A stretch of 64,000 nucleotides of DNA, taken from positions 3,906,001 to 3,970,000 of the forward strand of contig NZ_OZ255835.1 of the NCBI RefSeq assembly GCF_965277665.1, written 5' to 3'. Below, piece by piece: positions 42,368 through 50,808 of the stretch; the stretch's first letter is position 1, and the number at the start of each line of letters is the position of its first letter. The position numbers were made by a program, and so were the translations under genes. The notes below the pieces were generated by a model, which was given only the letters and a program-made list of their open reading frames with translations, had not been told where the DNA came from and made no database searches. Source of the DNA: Lichenicoccus sp965277665 (GTDB lineage Bacteria > Pseudomonadota > Alphaproteobacteria > Acetobacterales > Acetobacteraceae).

Positions 42368-43405
42368 ATGAATGCATCACCGATCCTGGTCACCGGCGCC
42401 ACCGGCTTTGTCGGCTCGGCGGTGGCGCGCACCCTCGCGGCGCGTGGCCATCGGCTGCGCCTGCTGGTGCGGCATGGCAGCGACCGGCGCAACCTCGAGG
42501 GGCTCGATGCCGAGCTGGTCGAGGGCGACCTGGGCCGACCCGAAAGCCTTGCCGCGGCGCTGGCGGGCTGCGCGGCGCTGTTCCACGTCGCCGCCGACTA
42601 CCGGCTCTGGGTGCCGGACCCGGCCTCGATGATGCAGGCCAATGTCGAGGGCACCCGGCGGCTGATGCTGGCGGCGCAGGAGGCCGGTATCGCCCGCATC
42701 GTCTATTGCTCGTCGGTCGCCGCCCTCGGGCTGGTCGGCGACGGCAGCATCGCCGACGAGGCCACCCCGGTGCACGAGCATGCGGTGATCGGCATCTACA
42801 AGAAGTCGAAATACCGCGCCGAGCAGGAGGTGCTGCGGCTGGTGCGCGAGCGGGGCCTGCCGGCGGTGATCGTCAATCCGTCGACCCCGGTCGGCCCGCG
42901 CGACATCAAGCCGACCCCCACCGGGCGGATGATCGCGGATGCCACCGCCGGGCGCATGCCGGCCTATGTCGAGACCGGGCTGAACATCGTGCATGTGGAC
43001 GACGTCGCCGAGGGCCACGCGCTTGCCTTCGAGCGCGGCGTGGTCGGCGAGCGCTACATCCTCGGCGGCGAGGACATGCTGCTGCGCGACCTGTTCGCGC
43101 TGGTCGCCGAGACCTCCTGCCGCCGGCCGCCGCGGCTGCGGCTGTCGCAGTCGGTGCTGTGGCCGGTCGCGGTGGCCTCCGAATGGGCGTCGCGCGGGTT
43201 CGGCGTCGAGCCACGCGTGACCCGGGAGATGCTGGCGATGTCGCGCAAGAAGATGTTCTTCTCGTCGGCGAAGGCGATCCGCGAGCTGGGCTATGCGCCG
43301 CGCCCGGCGCGCGAGGCCGTGGCCGATGCGGTCGCCTGGTTCCAGGCCAATCCCGCCAAGGGCGGCAGCAAGTGCTGCAATGCCGCCCGGGACACCGCCG
43401 CCTGA
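42368..43405 (+). CDS. hpnA: HpnA, hopanoid-associated sugar epimerase
   Basis: 345-residue extended short-chain dehydrogenase/NDP-sugar epimerase. N-terminal nucleotide-binding motif TGATGFVGSAVARTL, YCSSVAALGL, the catalytic Tyr-x3-Lys in YKKSKYRAE and NPSTPVGPRDIKPTPTGR, which is distinctive for HpnA. Its exact substrate in hopanoid side-chain assembly is not settled. First gene of hpnABCDE-shc-hpnG; the stop overlaps the ATG of hpnB. Longer in-frame starts run through the divergent region and are not credible. Confidence 0.93.
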   Translation: MNASPILVTGATGFVGSAVARTLAARGHRLRLLVRHGSDRRNLEGLDAELVEGDLGRPESLAAALAGCAALFHVAADYRLWVPDPASMMQANVEGTRRLMLAAQEAGIARIVYCSSVAALGLVGDGSIADEATPVHEHAVIGIYKKSKYRAEQEVLRLVRERGLPAVIVNPSTPVGPRDIKPTPTGRMIADATAGRMPAYVETGLNIVHVDDVAEGHALAFERGVVGERYILGGEDMLLRDLFALVAETSCRRPPRLRLSQSVLWPVAVASEWASRGFGVEPRVTREMLAMSRKKMFFSSAKAIRELGYAPRPAREAVADAVAWFQANPAKGGSKCCNAARDTAA

Positions 43406-44580
43406 TGCTGATACTGGCCACGCTGTCGCTGCTGGTCTGGCTCGGGCTGGCCTTCGCGCATGGGCGATTCTGGCAGGCCGGTCCGATGCTCGGGCCGGTG
43501 CCCAGGGCGGTCCGCCCGGTCGCCGGCACCTGGCCCGCGGTCTGCGTCGTGGTGCCGGCGCGCAACGAGGCGGCGACCATCGAGGACAGCATCGGCTCGC
43601 TGCTGGCGCAGGACTACCCCGGTCCCTACGGCGTCGTGCTGGTGGACGATCGCAGCGAGGACGGCACCGGCGCGCTCGCGCGCGGGCTCGCCTCGCCGCA
43701 CCTGCATGTGGTGGACGGAGCCGAGCCGCCGGCCGGCTGGAGCGGCAAGCTGTGGGCGGTGGCGCAGGGCACCGCCGAGGTGGCACGGCTGATGCCGGGC
43801 ACCCCCGGAACTTCGGATGCAGCCTACATCCTGCTGGCGGACGCCGACATCATCCACGAGCCGGCGCATGTCGCGACCCTGGTGATGAAGGCGCTGCGCG
43901 ACGATCTCGACATGGTGTCCGAGATGGTGGCGCTCAGCACCGAGAGCCGGGCGGAGCGGGCGCTGGTGCCGGCCTTCGTCTATTTCTTCCAGCTGCTGTA
44001 TCCGTTCGCGCGGGTGAACCAACGCCGCAGCCGCGTTGCCGCCGCGGCGGGGGGCACCATCCTGATCCGGCGCACCGCGCTCGCGCGTATCGGCGGCATC
44101 GAGAGCCTGCGCGGCGCGCTGATCGACGACGTGGCACTGGCGCGGCGCGTCAAGCGCAGCGGCGGCGGGATCTGGCTCGGGCACAGCCTGCTGGCGCGCT
44201 CGGTGCGCCCCTATCCTGGGCCGGCCGACATCTGGCGCATGGTGGCGCGCACCGCCTACGTGCAGTTGCGACAGTCGCCGCTGCTGCTGCTGGCGACCGT
44301 GCTCGGCATGGCCCTGGTCTGGCTGGTGCCCCCTGCCGCCGCCTTGTTCGGCGAGGGCTATGCCAGGCTGGCCGGCCTGCTGGCCTGGGCGATCGCCACG
44401 ATCTCGTTCCTGCCGACGCTGCGCCGGTTCGAGCTGGTGCCGTTCTGGGCGCTGTTGCTGCCCGCGGTGGCGGCGTTCTACACCCTGGCTGCGATCGGCT
44501 CGGCGGTGGACCATCATCGCGGACGCGGCGTCGTCTGGAAGCAGCGTGCCTACCGCGAGAGGATCTCTACTCCGCCATGA
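43405..44580 (+). CDS. hpnB: HpnB, hopanoid-associated glycosyltransferase
   Basis: 391-residue family 2 glycosyltransferase with an N-terminal anchor helix (MLILATLSLLVWLGLAFAHG) and two or three C-terminal transmembrane segments (about 290-375). The GT-A domain has VCVVVPARNEAATIEDSI, VLVDDRSEDGT, the metal-binding ILLADADIIHEP and LIDDVALARRVKRSGG. Proposed to act in hopanoid head-group formation. Start ATGC at 43405 overlaps hpnA's TGA; the stop overlaps hpnC (ATGA). Confidence 0.92.
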   Translation: MLILATLSLLVWLGLAFAHGRFWQAGPMLGPVPRAVRPVAGTWPAVCVVVPARNEAATIEDSIGSLLAQDYPGPYGVVLVDDRSEDGTGALARGLASPHLHVVDGAEPPAGWSGKLWAVAQGTAEVARLMPGTPGTSDAAYILLADADIIHEPAHVATLVMKALRDDLDMVSEMVALSTESRAERALVPAFVYFFQLLYPFARVNQRRSRVAAAAGGTILIRRTALARIGGIESLRGALIDDVALARRVKRSGGGIWLGHSLLARSVRPYPGPADIWRMVARTAYVQLRQSPLLLLATVLGMALVWLVPPAAALFGEGYARLAGLLAWAIATISFLPTLRRFELVPFWALLLPAVAAFYTLAAIGSAVDHHRGRGVVWKQRAYRERISTPP

Positions 44581-45503
44581 ACCAGATGGGCGCCCGCAAG
44601 CTCCGGGCAACGGGACCTGAGGTGGCGTCCGGCAAGCGGCGGCAGGACGAGAACTTCCCGGTCGGCTCGCTGCTGATCGACCGCCGCCTCCGGCCGCATG
44701 TGCATGCGTACTACGGCTTCGCGCGCGCCATCGACGACATCGCCGACAACACCGTGCTGTCGGCGGACGACAAGCTCGCGCGCCTCGATGCGATGGAGGC
44801 GGCGCTGCTCGGCCGTCCCGCCGGTGACGCCGCCATCGAGGCGGCGCATCCGGCGGAACTCGCGCATGCGCTGCGGCTGCGTGCCTCGCTGGCGCTGACC
44901 GGCGTGCCCGCCGCGACCGCAACCGACCTGATCGTGGCGTTCCGGCAGGATGCGGTGCAGCCGCGCTACCAGAGCTGGGACCAGCTTGCCTGGTATTGCC
45001 GCTATTCCGCCAACCCGGTCGGCCGCTACCTGCTGGCGCTGCACGGCGAGGGCGAGGCCAGTGGCGACAGCGAGGCCAGGGGCGACAGCGCGGCAAGAAT
45101 GGCGGCGTCGGACGCGCTGTGCACCGCGCTGCAGGTGCTCAACCACCTGCAGGATTGCGCGGACGACCTGGCGACGCTCGATCGCTGCTATATTCCGCTG
45201 CCCTGGCTCGCCGAGGCGGGACTGGACGAGACGGTGCTGCGCGGGCGGATCGCGCCGGCCGCCTTGCGACGGGTGCTCGACCGGCTGCTCGACGAGGTGG
45301 ACGCGCTGAACCGCACGGCCGCGCGCCTGCCCGGTCTGGTCGCCGACCGGCGCATGCGCCTGGAGGCGGCGGTGATCGTGCGTCTGTCGCACCGGCTGGC
45401 GGCACGGCTGCGTCGCGAGGACCCGCTTGCAGGACGGGTGAAGCTGCACCGCGTCGATGTGGCGCGCAGCCTGCTCGGCGCCGCCCGCGCGTGGACCCGG
45501 TGA
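44577..45503 (+). CDS. hpnC: HpnC, squalene synthase-like (HSQ synthase)
   Basis: 308-residue trans-isoprenyl synthase-fold protein. In the HpnCDE route to squalene, HpnD makes presqualene diphosphate, HpnC converts it to hydroxysqualene and HpnE reduces that. Marks: DENFPVGSLLIDRRLRPHVHAYYGFARAIDDIADN with the first Asp-rich motif, CRYSANPVGRYLL, and LNHLQDCADDLATLDRCYIP with the second. A short Gly/Asp/Ser repeat (GEASGDSEARGDSAAR) sits in a loop. ATG at 44577 overlaps the hpnB stop; the stop overlaps hpnD. Confidence 0.93.
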   Translation: MNQMGARKLRATGPEVASGKRRQDENFPVGSLLIDRRLRPHVHAYYGFARAIDDIADNTVLSADDKLARLDAMEAALLGRPAGDAAIEAAHPAELAHALRLRASLALTGVPAATATDLIVAFRQDAVQPRYQSWDQLAWYCRYSANPVGRYLLALHGEGEASGDSEARGDSAARMAASDALCTALQVLNHLQDCADDLATLDRCYIPLPWLAEAGLDETVLRGRIAPAALRRVLDRLLDEVDALNRTAARLPGLVADRRMRLEAAVIVRLSHRLAARLRREDPLAGRVKLHRVDVARSLLGAARAWTR

Positions 45504-46369
45504 TGGCGAAGCGGCGCGCGGCTCTCGGTTGCGATCCGGCCGATCTGGCGCTGGTGGAAGCGATCGTCGTGCGCTCCGGCACCTCGTTCGCGCGCGGCAT
45601 GCGCGTGCTGCCGCCCGACCGGCGCTACGCCATGTTCGCGATCTATGCCTTCTGCCGGCTGGTCGACGATGTCGCCGACGAGGAGAGCCCGTTCGAGGAC
45701 AAGCTGCCGCGGCTGCGCGCGTGGCGCGGGCGCATCGCCGGCCTCTACGAGGGCTGCGCCGACGATGCGCTCGATCGCGTGCTGCTGGCCGCGATCGAGC
45801 GCTACCGGCTGCGCGAGGCCGATTTCGAGGCGATCATCGACGGCATGCAGATGGACGCCGAGCAGGTGATCGTCGCACCCGCCGAGACCGAGCTCGATCT
45901 CTATGTCGACCGGGTGGCGGGCGCCGTCGGCCGCCTGTCGGTGCGCGCGTTCGGTGACAGCTCGCCGGCGGCCGACCAGGTGGCGCACCATCTCGGCCGC
46001 GCGCTGCAGATCACCAACATCCTGCGCGATCTCGACGAGGATGCCGGGCGGGGGCGGCTGTACCTGCCGCGCGAGCGGCTGGCGGCGGCTGGTGTTCCCA
46101 GGACGCTGCCGGCGGCGCTGGGGGCGCCAGGGCTGGAAACCGTCTGCCGGGGCATGGCGGCGCTCGCGCACTATCATTTCACTCAGGCCCGCAGCGCGAT
46201 GCGGCGGTGCGACCGCCGCGCGATGCGTCCCGCGCGACTGATGGCGGCCAGCTATGCGGCGATCCTGGCCACCCAGGAGCGGGCCGGGTGGCAGCCGCCG
46301 CGCCGGCGGATCAGGGTGGCGCGCTGGCGCAAGGCGCTGATCGCGGCAAGGGCCCTCGCGCCGGTATGA
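45503..46369 (+). CDS. hpnD: HpnD, presqualene diphosphate synthase
   Basis: 288-residue squalene/phytoene-synthase family enzyme condensing two farnesyl diphosphates to presqualene diphosphate. Visible: SGTSFARGMRVLPPDRRYAM, the Asp-rich FCRLVDDVADEE, YVDRVAGAVGRLSVRAFG and ITNILRDLDEDAGRGRLYLPRE with the second Asp motif. Start ATG at 45503 shares its A with the hpnC TGA. A GTG four codons earlier is possible. Ends 47 bases before hpnE. Confidence 0.94.
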   Translation: MAKRRAALGCDPADLALVEAIVVRSGTSFARGMRVLPPDRRYAMFAIYAFCRLVDDVADEESPFEDKLPRLRAWRGRIAGLYEGCADDALDRVLLAAIERYRLREADFEAIIDGMQMDAEQVIVAPAETELDLYVDRVAGAVGRLSVRAFGDSSPAADQVAHHLGRALQITNILRDLDEDAGRGRLYLPRERLAAAGVPRTLPAALGAPGLETVCRGMAALAHYHFTQARSAMRRCDRRAMRPARLMAASYAAILATQERAGWQPPRRRIRVARWRKALIAARALAPV

Positions 46370-46416
46370 CCGTCCGCCTGCCATGAGGGCCCGCCTGCTA
46401 TGAACGCCAGCCTGCC

Positions 46417-47745
46417 ATGAGTGGCTGCCTGCACGTCATCGGTGGCGGCCTGGCGGGGCTGTCGGCGGCGCTCGCAGCCGCCGGCGCCGGGCGGCGGGTG
46501 GTGCTGTACGAGGCCGGCCCGGCCTGCGGCGGCCGGGCGCGGTCGTACGAGGACCGCCAGCTGGGCTGCCGCATCGACAACGGCAATCACCTGCTGCTGT
46601 CGGGCAACCGCGCGACCTTCGACTATCTCGACCGCATCGGCGCGCGTCACACCCTCGCCGGGCCGGGCGTGCCGATGTTCCCGTTCGCCGATATCTCGCC
46701 GGATCGGGGGGCGGACCTGCACTGGACGCTGCGTCTGTCGCGCGGGCGCACGCCGTGGTGGGTGCTGGATCCCGCGCGCCGGGTTCCCGGCATGCGGCTG
46801 CGCGAACTGCTGTCGCTGGTGCGCATGCTGCGCGCGCGCGAGGGCACCACGGTGTCCGAGTGCCTGTCGCCGGGCATGCTTGCCGACCGGCTGCTGGTGC
46901 CGCTGTCGATCTCGGTGCTGAACACCCGACCGGAGGTCGGCAGCGCCATGCTGATGGCGGCGGCGATGCGCGAGAGCCTGGCGGCCGGCGGCGATGCCTG
47001 CATTCCCTGGTTTCCGCGTCTTGGCCTGTCGGAGAGCCTGGTGGAGCCGGCGCTGGCGCGGCTGCGGGCGCACGGCGCCAGCGTGCGCACCGGCTGCCGC
47101 GTCTGGGGGCTCGGCACCGACCGCGGCCGGGTCACCCGGCTGGTGTTGCCCGAGGGCGAGCAGGTGCTGGGAGCGGGCGATGCGGTGGTGCTGGCGGTGA
47201 CCGCGCCGGTCGCGGCCGAGCTGCTGGCCGGGCCGCTGCCGGGGCTGGCGCTGCCGGACAGCTTCGAGAGCATCCTCAACCTGCACTACCGGATCGCCCT
47301 GCAGGACCATCTCGGCGGGGATCTCGCACGCGCAGGCTTTGCCGGCATCGTCGGCGGCATCGCCGAGTGGGTGTTCGTCAGGCCCGGGATCGTGTCGGTC
47401 ACCATCAGCGCCGCCAATCATCTGGCCGGACGCGACAATGCGGCCGTTGCGGCACAGGTCTGGACCGAGATCAGCCGGGTGCTGCAACCGGCGCTGCGTC
47501 CGAAGCGTCAGGCGGACGGTCTGGTCGTGTCGCTGCCGCACGACGCGCCGCCCTACCGGGTGCTGCGCGAGAAGCGTGCGACCTTCGCGGCCACCACCGC
47601 GCAACAGAAGCTGCGGCCCGGAAGCCGCACTGATTTAAGGAATCTCGTCCTGGCCGGCGACTGGACCGACACAGGGTTGCCCGCAACCATTGAAGGTGCA
47701 ATCAGGTCGGGCAAGACTGCGGTTCGTGCTCTGGCCCGACCCTAG
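46417..47745 (+). CDS. hpnE: HpnE, hydroxysqualene dehydroxylase
   Basis: 442-residue FAD-dependent amine-oxidase-fold protein that reduces hydroxysqualene to squalene. N-terminal FAD motif VIGGGLAGLSAALAAAGAGRRVVLYEAG, followed by CGGRARSYEDRQLGCRIDNGNHLLLSGN and a C-terminal FAD-binding RNLVLAGDWTDTGLPATIEGAIRSG. The 47-base gap before it contains three imperfect copies of a CCTGCCATGA-like unit, giving several possible ATGs; the last (46417) matches the family N-terminus. Its TAG begins a strong hairpin. Confidence 0.94.
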   Translation: MSGCLHVIGGGLAGLSAALAAAGAGRRVVLYEAGPACGGRARSYEDRQLGCRIDNGNHLLLSGNRATFDYLDRIGARHTLAGPGVPMFPFADISPDRGADLHWTLRLSRGRTPWWVLDPARRVPGMRLRELLSLVRMLRAREGTTVSECLSPGMLADRLLVPLSISVLNTRPEVGSAMLMAAAMRESLAAGGDACIPWFPRLGLSESLVEPALARLRAHGASVRTGCRVWGLGTDRGRVTRLVLPEGEQVLGAGDAVVLAVTAPVAAELLAGPLPGLALPDSFESILNLHYRIALQDHLGGDLARAGFAGIVGGIAEWVFVRPGIVSVTISAANHLAGRDNAAVAAQVWTEISRVLQPALRPKRQADGLVVSLPHDAPPYRVLREKRATFAATTAQQKLRPGSRTDLRNLVLAGDWTDTGLPATIEGAIRSGKTAVRALARP

Positions 47746-47787
47746 TGGTGCGATCTGACGGAAAGTACCGTCAGATTCGCACCACTA
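47743..47787. repeat. 45-bp near-perfect hairpin starting at the hpnE stop codon
   Basis: TAGTGGTGCG-A-TCTGACGG-AAAGTA-CCGTCAGA-TT-CGCACCACTA: arms of about 18 paired bases around a six-base loop. No T-run follows, so it is not a textbook intrinsic terminator. Placed between hpnE and shc, it might separate the two transcripts or stabilise the hpnABCDE message. Confidence 0.8.
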
Positions 47788-47947
47788 GCCTTTGATTTGA
47801 TGGGCCGGTTGAACCTGCCGCTCGGGTAGTGAGCGTCAGGATCGGACCACTAGACGTGCCAGGTCCTGAGCCAGCCCGGCCCTGAACGGAAACGGAGCGA
47901 ATGCATTTGTCCAGGTCGCGTTCCTCGTCTTGCGGTTCGACCAGGCC

Positions 47948-49915
47948 ATGCTGACGACACCGGATGCAGCCCTCTCTGATGCCGCGCTGGACCGCGCGAT
48001 CGCCTCGGCGCAGGGCGTGCTGGCCGGAGCGCAGAGCGCCGACGGGCACTGGGTCTTCGAGCTCGAGGCGGATGCCACCATCCCCGCCGAATACGTGCTG
48101 CTGGAGCACTATCTCGATCGCATCGATGCGCCGTTGCAGGCCCGCATCGGCCGCTATCTGCGTCGTATCCAGGGCGCGCATGGCGGCTGGCCGCTCTACC
48201 ATGACGGCCGTATCGACCTCTCGGCCAGCGTGAAGGCCTATTTCGCGCTCAAGGCGATCGGCGACGACCCGCAGGCGCCGCACATGCGCGCGGCCCGCGC
48301 GGCGATCCTCGCCTTGGGGGGCGCCGAGCGCGCCAACGTGTTCTGCCGCTTCCAGCTCGCTTTGTTCGGGCAGATCCCCTGGCGCGGGACGCCGATGATG
48401 CCGGTCGAGCTGATGCTGCTGCCGCGCTGGTTCTTCTTCAATATCTGGAACATGTCGTACTGGTCGCGGACCGTGACCTGCCCGCTGCTGGTGCTGGCGG
48501 CGCTGCGTCCGCGCGCCCGCAATCCGCGCGGCATCGGCATCCGGGAGCTGTTCAGGCAGTCGCCGGATACCGTGCGGCATTGGACCCGCGGGCCGTATCG
48601 TTCGCTCTGGGGACGGGTGTTCAAGCGCGTCGACGACGCGCTGCGCCTGGTCGATCCGCTGACGCCGAAAGTCCTGCGCCGGCGCGCCATCGCCCGGGGC
48701 GTGGCCTTCGTCGAGCAGCGGCTGAACGGCGAGGACGGGCTCGGTGCGATCTACCCGGCGATGGCGAACTCGGTGATGATGTTCGAGGCGCTCGGCGTGC
48801 CGGCCGATCACCCGGGGGCCGCCATCGCCTGGCGTTCGGTGCAGAACCTGCTGGTGCGGCATGGCGAGGAGAGCTACTGCCAGCCCTGCGTCTCGCCGAT
48901 CTGGGACACCGGGCTGGCCGGGCACGCGATGATGGAGGCGGCTGGCGGGCTGTCCGACCTGCCCAGGGGCGAGAGCCCGCAGGCCACCGGCGAGCGTCTG
49001 GTTGCGGCCGGGGCGTGGCTGCGCGACCGGCAGGTGCTGGACGTGAAGGGTGACTGGGCGGTGCAGCGCCCGCATCTCGCGCCAGGCGGCTGGGCCTTCC
49101 AGTATCGCAACGACTACTATCCCGATGTGGATGACACCGCGGTGGTGGGCATGCTGCTGCACCGCCAGGGCGATCCCGCCAACGACCAGGCGATCGCGCG
49201 CGCGCGGGCCTGGGTCGTCGGCATGCAGAGCGGCAATGGCGGCTGGGGCGCCTTCGATGTCGACAACAACCACGACATCCTCAACCACATCCCGTTCGCC
49301 GACCACGGGGCGCTGCTCGATCCGCCGACCGCGGATGTGGCGGCGCGCTGCATCTCGTTCCTGGCCCAGCTCGGCCATGCCGCGGACCGGCCGGTGATCG
49401 AGCGTGGCATCGCGTTCCTCCAGCGCGAGCAGGAACGCGACGGCAGCTGGTTCGGCCGCTGGGGCACCAACTACATCTACGGCACCTGGTCGGTGCTGTG
49501 TGCGCTGAACGCCGCCGGGGTGCCGCACGCCGACCCGATGGTGCGGCGTGCGGTGGCCTGGCTGCTGTCCGTGCAGCGCGACGAGGGCGGCTGGGGCGAG
49601 GATTGCGCCAGCTTCGAAGGTGCCGCACCCGGGCGCTACAACCAGAGCCTGCCCTCGCAGACCGCCTGGGCGCTGCTCGGCCTGATGGCCGCCGGCGAGC
49701 GCGACCATCCGGCGGTGGCGCGTGGCATTGCCTGGCTGACGGCGGCACAGGAGCGGTCCGGCGAATGGCGGGAACTGCCGTACAATGCCGTCGGGTTCCC
49801 GAAGGTGTTCTACCTGCGCTACCACGGCTACCGGATGTTCTTCCCGTTGATGGCCCTGGCGCGCTACCGCAACCTGGGCCAGGGCAATAGCCGGCGTGTC
49901 GCATACGGCTTCTGA
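47948..49915 (+). CDS. shc: Squalene-hopene cyclase (HpnF)
   Basis: 655-residue triterpene cyclase turning squalene into hopene/hopanol at the membrane. The catalytic DxDD is DVDD at residues 393-396 (YYPDVDDTA). Several QW repeats are present (for example GGWPLYHDG, NGGWGAFDV, GSWFGRWGTNYIYGTW, GGWGEDCAS). The inner-membrane contact region and C-terminal FPKVFYLRYHGYRMFFPLMALARY are typical. ATG 47948 is chosen; an in-frame TTG at 47930 would add six residues. Follows hpnE after a 202-base gap containing a hairpin, so it may have its own promoter. Confidence 0.95.
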   Translation: MLTTPDAALSDAALDRAIASAQGVLAGAQSADGHWVFELEADATIPAEYVLLEHYLDRIDAPLQARIGRYLRRIQGAHGGWPLYHDGRIDLSASVKAYFALKAIGDDPQAPHMRAARAAILALGGAERANVFCRFQLALFGQIPWRGTPMMPVELMLLPRWFFFNIWNMSYWSRTVTCPLLVLAALRPRARNPRGIGIRELFRQSPDTVRHWTRGPYRSLWGRVFKRVDDALRLVDPLTPKVLRRRAIARGVAFVEQRLNGEDGLGAIYPAMANSVMMFEALGVPADHPGAAIAWRSVQNLLVRHGEESYCQPCVSPIWDTGLAGHAMMEAAGGLSDLPRGESPQATGERLVAAGAWLRDRQVLDVKGDWAVQRPHLAPGGWAFQYRNDYYPDVDDTAVVGMLLHRQGDPANDQAIARARAWVVGMQSGNGGWGAFDVDNNHDILNHIPFADHGALLDPPTADVAARCISFLAQLGHAADRPVIERGIAFLQREQERDGSWFGRWGTNYIYGTWSVLCALNAAGVPHADPMVRRAVAWLLSVQRDEGGWGEDCASFEGAAPGRYNQSLPSQTAWALLGLMAAGERDHPAVARGIAWLTAAQERSGEWRELPYNAVGFPKVFYLRYHGYRMFFPLMALARYRNLGQGNSRRVAYGF

Positions 49916-49919
49916 GTGC

Positions 49920-50573
49920 ATGGGCTTCCTGGTCGGCCTGCGGGCCGAGGCGCGCCTGCTGCGCCCGCTCGGCGGCGGCGGCGACGTCCTGGTCGAGATC
50001 AGCGGTGCGAGCCCGGCAGGTGCGAGTGCCGCTGTCACGCGTCTCATCGCCGCCGGGGCGACGTCGCTGGTCAGCCTCGGAGTCGCGGCCGGCCTGGACC
50101 CGGATGCGCGACCCGGCGACCTGCTGGTGCCGTCGCGCATCGTCGTGGCCACTGCGACGGGCTCGCGCGACTACTTCACCGACCTCACCCTGTGCGCGCG
50201 GCTTGGTGGCATGACTCCGGGCGCGCTGCTGCACAGCGATGTCGCGGTGACGACCCCGCAGGCCAAGCGGGAGCTGTTCGCGGCCAGCCACTGCACGGCG
50301 CTCGATATGGAGAGCGGCATCCTGGCCGCGGCCGCATCCGAGGCCGGCCTGCCCTTCGCCGCGCTGCGTGCGGTGTGCGATCCCGCCGGCTCCGGGCTGC
50401 CGGCTGCGGCCCTGGTGGCGCTGGGGGCCGACGGAAGATTGCGGCCGCGCGCCATCCTCGCTTCCCTGCTGCGCCGGCCGCAGCAGTTGCCGGCGCTCGT
50501 CGGGCTCGCCAGCCACGCCTCGATGGCGCGCCGCGCGCTGGCCGGGCGGATCCCCCGGATCCGGCTGGCCTGA
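49920..50573 (+). CDS. hpnG: HpnG, adenosylhopane nucleosidase/phosphorylase
   Basis: 217-residue nucleoside phosphorylase-fold protein that removes adenine from adenosylhopane during bacteriohopanepolyol formation. MGFLVGLRAEARLLRPL at the start, VSLGVAAGLDPDARPGDLLVPSRIV, and the ALDMESGILAAAASEAGLPFAALRAVCDPA region with the Glu of the purine site. ATG 49920 is five bases after the cyclase stop; GTG 49896 would overlap it. The adenosylhopane-forming radical SAM gene hpnH, often adjacent, is not in this window. Confidence 0.9.
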   Translation: MGFLVGLRAEARLLRPLGGGGDVLVEISGASPAGASAAVTRLIAAGATSLVSLGVAAGLDPDARPGDLLVPSRIVVATATGSRDYFTDLTLCARLGGMTPGALLHSDVAVTTPQAKRELFAASHCTALDMESGILAAAASEAGLPFAALRAVCDPAGSGLPAAALVALGADGRLRPRAILASLLRRPQQLPALVGLASHASMARRALAGRIPRIRLA

Positions 50574-50808
50574 GGCAGGACAATAGGCCCACCGGATCAG
50601 CTCCATGATCGGTCACTGCTGGCCGTTGTAACGTGCTACTAACGGTCCGGGCGGTCCGGCCGCTCATCGAAGCCGCATCGAGTGCCATGTCCGCGCGACA
50701 GCGCGATGCGTGACTCGGCGCCGGGACCGACAGGCGGCGCGCTTCACGCCGGCGAGACGGGCACGGCCGACCCGATCATGCCCGATGCAGCATAGGACCA
50801 GCGTTGAC

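Noticed and set aside
43934..44137. Small antisense ORFs inside the hpn operon
   Set aside because: No ribosome-binding sites and Arg/Pro/Ala-rich shadow composition.
47771..50152. 793-residue antisense frame over squalene-hopene cyclase
   Set aside because: No recognisable domain, and the cyclase reading is certain (DVDD and QW repeats).
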